Below, in pieces: positions 31,881 to 40,524 of a DNA stretch of 64,000 nt. Origin of the DNA: JANYJZ01 sp964523395 (GTDB taxonomy: Bacteria > Bacteroidota > Ignavibacteria > UBA10030 > SZUA-254); NCBI GenBank assembly GCA_964523395.1, contig CAZFXS010000001.1:310001-374000 (forward strand). The letters are read 5' to 3'. A program made the position numbers and the translations under genes. How positions within the stretch are numbered: position 1 is the first letter of the stretch; every line of letters starts with the position of its first letter. Below the pieces are notes generated by a model. The model searched no databases, was not told the DNA's origin, and was given only the letters and a program-made list of their open reading frames with translations.

Positions 31881-32921
31881 ATGAGATTAGTAATCCCTTT
31901 TTTGATAATTATATTTCTAAATGGATGTAAACATTCAAAGGATTTTTCATTGTCTGCAAAGGAGCCATTGAACCTTCATGGAAACATTATTGTATATGTT
32001 GAAGCCCATAAAAAAGGGGAAGATGTGACGGCTGGTGATTTTGACGATGTTGTTGTTCTGAATATTGATACTCAAACAAAATATCGAATTACGGATGATA
32101 CGTTTGTTGACGAATACCCCGTGTTGTCCCCTGATAGAAAAGTATTCGTTTTTGCGACTCGCCGTGAGGGAAACGGAGCGTTGTTGAAAATAATGGGAAT
32201 GGCGGGGCAAAGAGGATTATTCAGATTTGAACCTGAAACTAAAGAAATGAAGCCATTTGCGCAAGAGTTACAGGCTAAACACCCGGATTTCATGGACTCA
32301 TTTAAGCATCTTTCATGGGCTTTTTCAGGTGATTTTCTTTACTATGTGGAGGGTAATGCTATTCTTAGGATTTCCTCTGGTGAAGATTCCCTTCAGATAT
32401 TTCATCGATTCGAAGATATAGAAAATATATTTGGCTTCAAGCCCTATTATCGGGGGGACTCTAGACGTTTGACAGCTATTGCGATTGACTATATTCAACT
32501 TAGCGGACGGTGCGGTTTAAGTATTTTCGATTTGGTTGACACGACGATTGCTGAAGTAGAGAATAGATCGGGTGGGGTTCATCTCGGCGGTTGGAATCAG
32601 GATGGGTCATTATTATTGTATAAATATTTTGAAAAGGGGAAATACCACTGGATTGAGTATGATGTTAAAAACAAAATAAAGCGCCCGATTTCAATACCTG
32701 GCTCAGAATCAAAGCTTTATATTGAGTCAGCAGAATATCTTGATTCATCCAACCTAATTCTCTATGGGGGAAAAAATTTTACATCGTTGGATACCATCAT
32801 GGGTGATTACTCTGAAAATAATGAAATTCTTAAGTTCAATTTGCATACCCGAAATATCGAATGGTTGACTAACGATGGTTATAAAAAAGAATACTTTACT
32901 TTGTATAATCAACAATACTGA
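31881..32921 (+). CDS. AT-rich lipoprotein with WD/TolB-like beta-propeller features
   Basis: The frame is open from 31719, but the first 54 residues lack signal character, while ATG 31881 gives MRLVIPFLIIIFLNGC, a clear lipobox (Cys16), so I use it. The 346-residue product has repeated beta-strand motifs such as DEYPVLSPDRKVFVFATRR, FMDSFKHLSWAFSGDFLYYVEG and GGVHLGGWNQDGSLLLYKYF, in the style of TolB/WD40-like propellers (SPDG-type turns). Likely attached to the inner leaflet of the outer membrane. Base composition is AT-rich like the preceding gene. No family name can be given with confidence. Confidence 0.65.
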   Translation: MRLVIPFLIIIFLNGCKHSKDFSLSAKEPLNLHGNIIVYVEAHKKGEDVTAGDFDDVVVLNIDTQTKYRITDDTFVDEYPVLSPDRKVFVFATRREGNGALLKIMGMAGQRGLFRFEPETKEMKPFAQELQAKHPDFMDSFKHLSWAFSGDFLYYVEGNAILRISSGEDSLQIFHRFEDIENIFGFKPYYRGDSRRLTAIAIDYIQLSGRCGLSIFDLVDTTIAEVENRSGGVHLGGWNQDGSLLLYKYFEKGKYHWIEYDVKNKIKRPISIPGSESKLYIESAEYLDSSNLILYGGKNFTSLDTIMGDYSENNEILKFNLHTRNIEWLTNDGYKKEYFTLYNQQY

Positions 32922-33206
32922 GGTTAGTCGATGCTTGGCATAACTACTTGATTATCCTTATTTTATAAAGATTAATTTATTATTAGGGACATGATAGAGT
33001 TTTAAACTGCTGGTACTTCCCAAATTCTTGCCGTTCGTCATCAAAGCCAAAACCACGGAAGTCAAACTTATGCACAACCAAATCTAATCTTCGAGGCTTT
33101 TTCTTTCTTTTCCAACCACTCTATTCTATAACTTACCCCCATTACGTTGTAACATATTCTCTGGTTCTTGTTGTATATTTGTAGTGAACTTATACAAGGA
33201 GCAACT

Positions 33207-33416
33207 ATGAAAAAGAAAGAGATTATCATCAGCGGAATGACCTGCGGGCATTGCGTAAAGGCTATTATTAAAGCGCTGGGCGGAATACCCGGACTAACTC
33301 TTGACGAGGTGCAGGTTGGCAAAGCGACTATTCAAATCGACGAATCAAAAGTATCGGATGAACTGCTCAAAACTGCGGTTGAAGAAGCCGGGTATCAGAT
33401 AGTTTCAATACAATAA
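33207..33416 (+). CDS. copZ: HMA-domain copper chaperone (CopZ-like)
   Basis: A 69-residue soluble metal-binding protein. It has the MTCGHC motif (MKKKEIIISGMTCGHCVKAI) and the beta-alpha-beta-beta-alpha-beta pattern of Atx1/CopZ chaperones, delivering Cu(I) to the ATPase. The frame starts further upstream, but ATG 33207 has AAGGA 6 bases away. The copA gene begins 174 bases downstream, with copy B of the MITE-like element between the two. A TATATTTG sequence at 33173 could be the -10 region of its promoter. Confidence 0.85.
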   Translation: MKKKEIIISGMTCGHCVKAIIKALGGIPGLTLDEVQVGKATIQIDESKVSDELLKTAVEEAGYQIVSIQ

Positions 33417-33432
33417 ATGGGCTATTACAGTG

Positions 33433-33571
33433 TATATAGGATCAGTTTGAACAAGAAATTTCATCGCGGAGACGCAGAGATCGCCGAGTATCGCAGAGGG
33501 ATTAGCTCTCTGCGTTTCTTTGTGCTCTCTGCGACTCTGCGTTGTTCTTTTCTTTAAACTGAGTTAACACG
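33433..33571 (+). repeat. MITE-like element, copy B
   Basis: 139 bp. The left end TATATAGGATCAGTTTGAA and right end TTTAAACTGAGTTAACACG are degenerate inverted repeats; the body has two CGCAGAG arms that can pair into a long hairpin (GACGCAGAGATCG with CGACTCTGCGTTG). It is flanked by TTACAGTG (33425-33432) and TAATAGTG (33572-33579), a decayed 8-bp direct repeat. It separates copZ from copA. Confidence 0.85.
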
Positions 33572-33590
33572 TAATAGTGTAGCTTAACTT

Positions 33591-35837
33591 ATGGAAAACA
33601 AAGAAAACATACAATCCTTAACTCTCCCCGTCGAAGGGATGACATGCGCAAGCTGTGTCACAAGAGTTGAGAAGGCATTAAAACCGGTCGAAGGCGTCAA
33701 AGATGTGAGTGTCAATCTTGCCACAGAGAAAGTGACCATCAAAACAGACGCTTCGGCATTTAACATCGCGAAAGCCGTCACTGCTGTAGAAGATGCCGGT
33801 TATAAGCTGATTGTCCCGTCGGAACAGCAGGGAAGCGCCGGTGAGCAGATTGTTTCACCACAGGAAAAAGCATATCGTCAACTGCGAAAAGAATTTACGA
33901 TTGCAATATCGCTTGCGGTTCCGGTTATGATCGTAAGTATGGTGAGTATGTCGGAGTGGTTTATGCGCGCCGTGCCGCTGTCGATGGACGCTATCAATAA
34001 ATTGTTGTTGGTTGCGACGACGGTCATCATGCTCGGTCCCGGCAAACGTTTCTTTACATCGGCATGGAAAATTGCAAAACATTTTTCTGCCGATATGAAT
34101 ACACTGGTGGCAGTCGGCACAGGTTCTGCGTATCTCTACAGCGCCATTGTTGTTCTCTTCCCCGAATGGTTGTCGGCAGGAGGAAGCGATATATATTTCG
34201 ATACCGCGTCGACCATCATTACCTTAATCTTGATGGGCAAAATGCTGGAAGCACGTGCAAAGCAAAAAACTTCCGACGCGATGAAACAACTCATGCGTTT
34301 ACAACCCACCATAGCGCACTTGCTTATTGAGGGTATGCAGAAAGATATTTCGATTGATGAAATACTCGTTGGAAATACCTTCCGTGTTCTTCCGGGTGAG
34401 CGAATCCCTGTCGATGGTGAATTGATTGCGGGAAATACGTACGTTGACGAGTCTATGATCACCGGCGAAAGCCTTGCGGTTGAGAAAACAACCGGTGTGC
34501 GTGTCGTTGGGGGAACGATGAACAAAAGCGGCAGTATCGATGTTCGTGCTACGGCCGTTGGCAAGGATACTGTTCTGGCACAGATTGTAAAAATGGTTGA
34601 AGAAGCCCAGGGGACGAAAGCTCCCATCCAGTCGTTTGCGGATAAGATTTCATCCGTTTTTGTTCCCGTAGTTATCGGCATTGCCATCGTTACACTCATT
34701 CTCTGGCTCGTTATCGGAGGAAGCACATTTACATATGCCATGATGAATTTCATAGCAGTCCTGATTATTGCATGTCCGTGCGCGCTCGGTCTTGCGACGC
34801 CCACGGCTATCATGGTCGGGACATCCAAAGGCGCATCGCTCGGCATCCTTATTAAAAATGCGCTAAGTCTCGAACAAACGCACGCCATCAAAACGATAGT
34901 GTTTGATAAAACCGGAACTTTGACGGAAGGTTCGCCATCAGTAACCGATATTGTTTCATTACATGGTTTTGATAAGAATGTTCTTCTTCAGTTTGCCGCA
35001 TCGCTTGAAAGAAGGTCGCAGCACCCGTTGGGTGAGTCCATTATACATTATGCCCGGGAGCAGGAGATCGAGTTGCGTGATTCAGCGGTTGAGAGCTTTC
35101 AATCATTCGACGGACTAGGAATCACGGGAGTTCTGGATGGCAAGGCTCTTGCCGTTGGGAACACCGGTCTGATGAAAGAGTATTCCGTCAACCTTGATAA
35201 AGCGGTCGTACATGCCCAACGCTTTGCGGCAGAGGGCAAAACGCCTGTCCTCATAGCGATTGATGGAGTCGCTGAAGGGGTTATCGCGATTGCTGATATT
35301 GTAAAAATGAACGCAGCGGATGTTGTTCAAAAACTGCGCTCGAAAAATATTGATGTGGTAATGATTACCGGAGACAATGCAAAAACTGCTCAATCGGTGG
35401 CGGCAAAAGCCGGTATTGAAAAAGTAATTGCCGAGGTATTACCGCAGGATAAGGCACTAAAGATTAAAGAAATTCAGTCGTCGGGTAAAATTGTCGCAAT
35501 GGCAGGAGATGGTATTAATGACGCGCCTGCGCTTGCACAGGCTGATGTCGGCATTGCCATGGGAACAGGCACCGACATTGCCATGGAAACCGCCGATATT
35601 ACACTGATGAATGGCGATCTTACGAATGTTGACAGGGCTATTGAACTGTCGCGCCGTACTATCCGTACGATACGGCAAAACTTCTTCTGGGCATTTATTT
35701 ATAATATCATCGGGATACCCCTTGCTGCGTTCGGTATGCTGAATCCGGTTATTGCCGCTGCGGCAATGGCGTTGAGTTCGGTAAGCGTTATATCCAATTC
35801 ACTGCGGTTGAAGAATATAAAATTTATAAGCAAATAG
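33591..35837 (+). CDS. copA: Copper-translocating P1B-type ATPase
   Basis: A 748-residue inner-membrane pump for Cu(I)/heavy metals. One N-terminal HMA domain (GMTCASC, C19/C22), then eight-helix P1B layout with the CPC metal motif (residues about 394-396 in CPCALGLATP), phosphorylation site D439 in DKTGTLTEG, actuator TGES, HP motif in RRSQHPLGESI and the hinge GDGINDAPALAQADVG from 639. The final helices end in SVISNSLRL, a standard P1B end. It exports or distributes copper, probably under the HMA-AraC regulator encoded at 30440. Start ATG follows an AT-rich segment in the right end of copy B, which may contribute its promoter. Confidence 0.95.
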   Translation: MENKENIQSLTLPVEGMTCASCVTRVEKALKPVEGVKDVSVNLATEKVTIKTDASAFNIAKAVTAVEDAGYKLIVPSEQQGSAGEQIVSPQEKAYRQLRKEFTIAISLAVPVMIVSMVSMSEWFMRAVPLSMDAINKLLLVATTVIMLGPGKRFFTSAWKIAKHFSADMNTLVAVGTGSAYLYSAIVVLFPEWLSAGGSDIYFDTASTIITLILMGKMLEARAKQKTSDAMKQLMRLQPTIAHLLIEGMQKDISIDEILVGNTFRVLPGERIPVDGELIAGNTYVDESMITGESLAVEKTTGVRVVGGTMNKSGSIDVRATAVGKDTVLAQIVKMVEEAQGTKAPIQSFADKISSVFVPVVIGIAIVTLILWLVIGGSTFTYAMMNFIAVLIIACPCALGLATPTAIMVGTSKGASLGILIKNALSLEQTHAIKTIVFDKTGTLTEGSPSVTDIVSLHGFDKNVLLQFAASLERRSQHPLGESIIHYAREQEIELRDSAVESFQSFDGLGITGVLDGKALAVGNTGLMKEYSVNLDKAVVHAQRFAAEGKTPVLIAIDGVAEGVIAIADIVKMNAADVVQKLRSKNIDVVMITGDNAKTAQSVAAKAGIEKVIAEVLPQDKALKIKEIQSSGKIVAMAGDGINDAPALAQADVGIAMGTGTDIAMETADITLMNGDLTNVDRAIELSRRTIRTIRQNFFWAFIYNIIGIPLAAFGMLNPVIAAAAMALSSVSVISNSLRLKNIKFISK

Positions 35838-35861
35838 GGGTCAGAGATGCAGATGTTTATT

Positions 35862-35942
35862 AACCACGGATTCACACTAAAAAAGCACGAATAGAAACGG
35901 TTATCTGTGGCTATTCGTATTAATTCGTGTCATTCGTGGTTC
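35862..35942. repeat. Dispersed inverted repeat (AACCACG...CGTGGTT)
   Basis: AACCACG at 35862-35868 pairs with CGTGGTT at 35935-35941; inside, GCACGAATAG is complementary to CTATTCGT. The 81-bp unit is a hairpin of the widespread ACGAATTNACACGAAT type found between genes in many bacteria. It is the first of three repeats that fill the 515-bp copA-acnA spacer. Confidence 0.7.
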
Positions 35943-35986
35943 CAATATACAACGAGCTCCAATCAAAAAATTGGAAATCCAAAAAT

Positions 35987-36082
35987 GATGCCGAAGGCAT
36001 CAAATGTTTATAGTAAAATATGAACCTAAACGTACAACCCCCGCCTGACCGGCGGGCAGGCCCTCCCTTACTAAGGGGTGGG
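35987..36082. repeat. Second copy of the composite palindrome repeat, with GC-palindrome variant
   Basis: GATGCCGAAGGCATC (35987-36001) is followed by ATGTTTATAGTA and ACGTACAACC as in the 27015 copy. Where the earlier copy has CGACCCCATCGGGGTCG this one carries CCCGCC-TGACC-GGCGGG (36040-36056) and then CCCTCCCTTACTAAGGGG, so a GC-palindrome has replaced or interrupted the second palindrome. Confidence 0.7.
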
Positions 36083-36116
36083 ATCAGAAAATTGACTTTG
36101 GTGCTACCCTATTTTT

Positions 36117-36256
36117 GGTACTGGCTCATTTTGAATTATAATTCTTGAACGCAGAGCCGCAGAGCTCGCCGAGTATCGCAAAGTGATTATTTCTCTGCGT
36201 TTCTTCGCGCTCTTTGCGACTCTGCGTTGTTCTTTTCTTTAAACTGAGCCAGTACG
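36117..36256 (+). repeat. MITE-like element, copy C with perfect 8-bp target duplication
   Basis: 140 bp bounded by GGTACTGGCTCATTTTGAA and TTTAAACTGAGCCAGTACG, inverted repeats matching at 16 of 19 positions. CTATTTTT occurs directly on both sides (36109-36116 and 36257-36264), an exact target-site duplication. It has no coding capacity. It lies just upstream of acnA, whose start is 96 bases further on. Confidence 0.92.
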
Positions 36257-36352
36257 CTATTTTTCTAAAACTTCATCCTTTCAAGAATTTTTCATACATT
36301 ATACCGTTAAAATCTTCTACCTATGAAAATCTGCTCTTGAAAAGGAAATTCA

Positions 36353-39130
36353 ATGAAAAATCTTAACAGTTTTCAAACAAAATCAACGCTTCAGTCGGGA
36401 GGAAAAAGCTACACCATTTATGCCCTCAGTAAGTTACCCAACCAGCAAAACCTAACACGGCTCCCGATTTCACTGAAAATACTTCTCGAGAATCTTCTTC
36501 GCCATGAAGATGGTAAGTCGGTACTTAAGAAGGATATAGAAGGATTACTTAGCTGGAATCCAACCGCGAAACCGGAGAAAGAAATCTCCTTCATGCCGGC
36601 AAGGGTTATCCTCCAAGACTTTACCGGCGTTCCTTGCGCGGTTGATCTTGCGGTTATGCGCGATGCCATGGTCAGAATGGGTGGAGATCCGAAAAAGATT
36701 AACCCGTTGCAACCTGTTGATCTTGTCATTGACCACTCGGTTCAGGTTGACCAGTTCGGCACACCAGGAGCATTTTTGTTTAATTCACAAATTGAATTCG
36801 ATCGGAACAAAGAACGTTACGCCTTTTTGAGATGGAGCCAACAAGCCTTAAATAATTTTAGAGTTGTTCCTCCCGATACAGGTATTGTTCACCAGGTGAA
36901 TCTTGAATACCTGGCCCAGGTTGTATTTACTAAGAAAGAGGGTGGAGAAGAATTCGCTTATCCTGATACGTTAGTTGGAACCGATTCACATACAACCATG
37001 ATTAACGGGCTTGGTGTGCTCGGATGGGGTGTCGGCGGTATAGAAGCAGAAGCCGCTATGCTTGGTCAGGCGGTATCAATGCTTATTCCGCATGTAGTTG
37101 GCTTTAAACTCTTCGGTAAACTGCCCGCAGGCGCGACCGCAACCGATCTTGTCCTTACTGTGACACAGATGTTGCGCAAGAAAGGCGTCGTTGGAAAGTT
37201 TGTTGAGTTTTATGGAGAGGGCCTCTCCTCATTGTCACTGGCAGACAGGGCTACCATCGCCAATATGGCTCCGGAGTATGGAGCAACCATGGGGTATTTC
37301 CCTGTTGACAACGAGACGTTGAACTATCTCCGCTTTACCGGAAGAAGTGAGTCTCAGGTAAAACTTGTTGAAACTTACTGCAAGGAACAGGGAATCTTCC
37401 ATAGTAAAGAAACTCCCGCGCCACAGTTTTCTGACACGCTTGAGCTGGATCTTTCATCGGTTCAGCCGAGCATTGCGGGACCAAAGCGACCACAGGACAG
37501 AGTTCTTTTATCGAAATCCAAACTATCATTTAGAACTTCTTTGATTGAGTTGCTTGAAAGCAAAGGTGTTAAGCTCAATAAGGAAGAAGCTCAAAGGTGG
37601 ATAGCTAAAGCAGAAGATCCCAGAGAAAAAAGGGGAGGAGTGGTGTTGGATGGCGTTGATACTTTTCCCAAGAATGTTTCAGTCGGGAAAAATGGCTCTG
37701 AGTTTCAAATTACTCATGGATCCGTGGTCATAGCAGCCATAACGAGCTGTACCAATACATCCAACCCCTCTGTAATGGTTGCCGCGGGACTACTTGCCAA
37801 AAAAGCAGTTGACCTTGGTTTACGATCCAAGCCGTGGGTTAAAACTAGCCTTGCTCCCGGCTCCAAAGTGGTAACTGATTACTTAAACGAAGCAGGTTTG
37901 TCTGAACCGCTCGATACGCTTGGGTTCAACCTGGTTGGATATGGTTGCACGACATGTATTGGCAACAGCGGTCCGCTTCCGGAGCCGATTGCCAATGCTA
38001 TTACGGACAATGACCTTATCGCTGTTTCTGTCCTCTCCGGAAACCGTAACTTCGAGGGTCGGGTCAATTCCCATGTGAGAGCAAACTATCTTGCCTCACC
38101 TCCCCTCGTTGTGGCGTATGCACTGGCCGGTACCATGAACATCGACCTTGAGCATGAACAAATCGGCATAGGTAAAAACGGTAACCCTGTGTATCTTAAA
38201 GATATCTGGCCGACACCTCAGGAAGTTGAAAGCACGATGCGAAAAAGCGTTCAATCTGAAATGTTCAGGAAGCAATATTCCAATGTCTTTGATGGCGATG
38301 AAAGTTGGAAGAAGCTCTTGGTTCCCAAAGGTGATCGGTACATCTGGGATGAAAAATCGACATATATCAAGGCCGCACCGTATTTTGATGATATGCCTGT
38401 CAATCCTTTGCCACTTAAAAATATTACCGGAGCGAAGGTACTGGCAGTGCTCGGAGATTCTGTTACCACTGATCATATTTCTCCTGCGGGTTCGATTTCT
38501 GTTAAAAGTCCTGCCGCTAAATATCTGATTTCACATGGAGTTGATGCCAAAGACTTTAATTCTTACGGAGCCCGCCGCGGCAATCATGAAGTCATGGTAC
38601 GCGGTACCTTCGCGAACATACGGTTGCGGAACCTGCTTGCACCCGGAACAGAAGGTGGGTGGTCTATCCATCCGTCATCCAAAGAGCCGATTTCCATTTT
38701 TGATGCGGCCATGAAATATGCAGAGGAACATGTCCCGCTTATCATCATTGCAGGCAAAGAATATGGCTCCGGTTCATCACGCGACTGGGCTGCCAAGGGC
38801 CCTCGGCTTCTGGGCGTTAAAGCTGTTATTGCGGAAAGTTTTGAAAGAATCCACCGGAGCAATTTAGTTGGCATGGGTGTGCTCCCTCTCCAATTCGAAG
38901 AGGGCGCAAACCGTGAGTCGCTCGGATTAACAGGATTTGAGACATACACAATCGACGGTATTGCGCAGGGACTTCACCCCGCGCAAAAGCTGAATGTCAT
39001 GGCAACGAGTTCGACCGGCCAGACGAAATCATTCACCGTCCTCTGCCGGATTGATACTCCGATGGAAGTGGATTATTACAAGAACGACGGCATACTCCAG
39101 TATGTCTTACGGTCACTCTTAAAGTCATAA
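36353..39130 (+). CDS. acnA: Aconitate hydratase
   Basis: A 925-residue monomeric aconitase of the AcnA/IRP1 type that interconverts citrate and isocitrate in the TCA cycle. [4Fe-4S] ligands are C466 (ITSCTNTSNPSVM), C532 and C535 (CTTCIGNSGPLPEPI). The N-terminal domain has GTDSHTTMINGLGVLGWGVGGIEAEA, and the C-terminal swivelling domain has NSYGARRGNHEVMVRGTFANIR and GKEYGSGSSRDWAAKG. Length is normal for the type. It is transcribed alone and ends in a strong terminator. The MITE-like copy C and other repeats occupy its upstream region. Confidence 0.97.
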   Translation: MKNLNSFQTKSTLQSGGKSYTIYALSKLPNQQNLTRLPISLKILLENLLRHEDGKSVLKKDIEGLLSWNPTAKPEKEISFMPARVILQDFTGVPCAVDLAVMRDAMVRMGGDPKKINPLQPVDLVIDHSVQVDQFGTPGAFLFNSQIEFDRNKERYAFLRWSQQALNNFRVVPPDTGIVHQVNLEYLAQVVFTKKEGGEEFAYPDTLVGTDSHTTMINGLGVLGWGVGGIEAEAAMLGQAVSMLIPHVVGFKLFGKLPAGATATDLVLTVTQMLRKKGVVGKFVEFYGEGLSSLSLADRATIANMAPEYGATMGYFPVDNETLNYLRFTGRSESQVKLVETYCKEQGIFHSKETPAPQFSDTLELDLSSVQPSIAGPKRPQDRVLLSKSKLSFRTSLIELLESKGVKLNKEEAQRWIAKAEDPREKRGGVVLDGVDTFPKNVSVGKNGSEFQITHGSVVIAAITSCTNTSNPSVMVAAGLLAKKAVDLGLRSKPWVKTSLAPGSKVVTDYLNEAGLSEPLDTLGFNLVGYGCTTCIGNSGPLPEPIANAITDNDLIAVSVLSGNRNFEGRVNSHVRANYLASPPLVVAYALAGTMNIDLEHEQIGIGKNGNPVYLKDIWPTPQEVESTMRKSVQSEMFRKQYSNVFDGDESWKKLLVPKGDRYIWDEKSTYIKAAPYFDDMPVNPLPLKNITGAKVLAVLGDSVTTDHISPAGSISVKSPAAKYLISHGVDAKDFNSYGARRGNHEVMVRGTFANIRLRNLLAPGTEGGWSIHPSSKEPISIFDAAMKYAEEHVPLIIIAGKEYGSGSSRDWAAKGPRLLGVKAVIAESFERIHRSNLVGMGVLPLQFEEGANRESLGLTGFETYTIDGIAQGLHPAQKLNVMATSSTGQTKSFTVLCRIDTPMEVDYYKNDGILQYVLRSLLKS

Positions 39131-39150
39131 CATTTGTCATTGGTCTTCAG

Positions 39151-39184
39151 AATCCGCTCTTTCAGATGAAAGGGCGGATTTTTT
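39151..39184 (+). terminator. Intrinsic terminator of acnA
   Basis: AATCCGCTCTTTC pairs with GAAAGGGCGGATT (one mismatch) around AGAT, followed by TTTTTTG. It is 20 bases after the acnA stop and separates acnA from the acylphosphatase gene. Confidence 0.9.
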
Positions 39185-39235
39185 GTTGGTTGACTTTCAC
39201 TTCATTTCATTGTATTTTCATTTCGAAAATATCTG

Positions 39236-39511
39236 ATGACACAGGGCCGTGTTAATATAATCGTAATTGGAATGGTACAAGGTGTCGGGTTCAGGTATTT
39301 TGTGCAGCGAAGGGCATTACGTCTCGGATTAACCGGGTTTGTACGGAATCTTTCTGATGGCAATGTTGAAGTGGAAGCAGAAGGAGACAAATCTCTGCTT
39401 CAGGAATTACTGAACGAAGTCAGGATTGGCCCGCGCTCAGGGCATGTTTCTGACGTACGGATCGAATGGAAACCGGTAAAAAATGAATTTGTCTCTTTTG
39501 AAATCCTCTGA
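39236..39511 (+). CDS. Acylphosphatase
   Basis: A 91-residue enzyme that hydrolyses acyl phosphates. The two catalytic residues are present: arginine in GVGFRYFVQRRA (R22 or so) and asparagine in GFVRNLSDGNVEV (N40 region). The fold pattern VNIIVIGMVQGVGFRY...VEAEGDKSLLQELLNEVRIGP is standard. ATG at 39236 directly precedes the first strand. ispF follows after 21 bases. It is a small housekeeping gene with no functional link to ispF that I know of. Confidence 0.92.
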   Translation: MTQGRVNIIVIGMVQGVGFRYFVQRRALRLGLTGFVRNLSDGNVEVEAEGDKSLLQELLNEVRIGPRSGHVSDVRIEWKPVKNEFVSFEIL

Positions 39512-39532
39512 AAATATTATGCATTGTTCAGT

Positions 39533-40006
39533 ATGACACGCTTTGGCATTGGTTATGATGTTCACAGGCTGGTCACAGACCGGAAGCTGATACTTGGCGG
39601 TGTTGAGATTCCCTTTTTTAAAGGGCTCCTTGGACATTCAGATGCTGATGTCCTTTGCCATGCGATTGCCGACGCGTTGCTTGGCGCTGCCGCCCTTGGT
39701 GATATTGGAAAACATTTCCCCGATAATGATCCGAAATGGAAAGATATTTCAAGTCTGAATATTTTACAACAGATAGTTGAAAAGCTTTCCGGCAAACAAT
39801 TCAGGATAGTAAATGTGGATGCCACTGTTGTTCTACAGCAACCCAAAATAGCTCCGTATATAAACCGTATGAGAGAGAATATTGCTAAATCCCTGGGTCT
39901 TGAGATGGATCAGGTTTCGATAAAGGCGACAACGAGCGAACAGCTTGGATTTGTCGGCGTGGGAGATGGAGCAACAGCCTATGCGGTTGCGTCTATCGAA
40001 AAATAG
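39533..40006 (+). CDS. ispF: 2-C-methyl-D-erythritol 2,4-cyclodiphosphate synthase
   Basis: A 157-residue MEP-pathway enzyme. ATG 39533 (MTRFGIGYDVHRL) is preferred over the TTG at 39524. Metal-binding D9 and H11 are in GYDVHRL; the second site is LLGHSDADVLCHAIADALLGAAALGDIG; the C-terminal STS motif is TTSEQLGFVGVGDGATAYAV. It makes the cyclic diphosphate precursor of isopentenyl units. No ispD is adjacent, so other MEP genes must be elsewhere. Confidence 0.96.
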   Translation: MTRFGIGYDVHRLVTDRKLILGGVEIPFFKGLLGHSDADVLCHAIADALLGAAALGDIGKHFPDNDPKWKDISSLNILQQIVEKLSGKQFRIVNVDATVVLQQPKIAPYINRMRENIAKSLGLEMDQVSIKATTSEQLGFVGVGDGATAYAVASIEK

Positions 40007-40056
40007 AGATTAGCAGAACGCAAAGAGTTGATGTATACTTTGAAGAAGAAAACCGG

Positions 40057-40515
40057 ATGCTGAGAATTCCCGATTGGATGCAGGATATCCTGAATCTGGC
40101 CATCGATTTTATCAGCGCCCATGCGGTCTGGATTTTCTCCGTTTCCATACTGATGTTTGTGGTGAGCTTGTTTGTCATTCGCTTTCTCATTGTCCGGGTC
40201 CCCGCCGATTATTTTGTACATCATCATCCGTTGCTGGATAACAGCAAACATCCGGTCATTGCCGTGATGTTGTTGATAGGGAAAAATATCATTGGAATTA
40301 TTTTATTTATCCTTGGCCTGATCATGTCATTACCGGGAGTTGTCGGACAGGGAGCTCTTACCATTCTTATTGGCTTGTCGTTGATGGATTTTCCGGGGAA
40401 ACGTAAACTGCAACTCAAGATTATCGGACAACAGTTGATCCTAAAAACAATTAATGGTATCCGCGCGAAAGATGGAAAGCCGCCTCTTATTATTCCTGAT
40501 TCTTCTAAAGATTAA
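40057..40515 (+). CDS. PGPGW-like transmembrane protein
   Basis: A 152-residue inner-membrane protein with helices at about 22-46 and a pair in the middle (68-83, then IILFILGLIMSLPGVVGQGALTILIGLSLMDFPGK near 80-115). The final pair with a proline-glycine break resembles the PGPGW family of putative membrane proteins of unknown role. The next gene, a PAP2 phosphatase, starts 9 bases after the stop; the two may be co-expressed with lnt in an envelope-lipid cluster. Confidence 0.6.
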   Translation: MLRIPDWMQDILNLAIDFISAHAVWIFSVSILMFVVSLFVIRFLIVRVPADYFVHHHPLLDNSKHPVIAVMLLIGKNIIGIILFILGLIMSLPGVVGQGALTILIGLSLMDFPGKRKLQLKIIGQQLILKTINGIRAKDGKPPLIIPDSSKD

Positions 40516-40524
40516 AGACGGACT

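Noticed and set aside
34136..34891. Long minus-strand frame inside copA
   Set aside because: The copA reading frame on the plus strand has complete ATPase motifs; the antisense frame is a shadow without family similarity.
30185..36256. Autonomous transposon
   Set aside because: The repeats have ends and target duplications but no transposase gene lies between or beside them.
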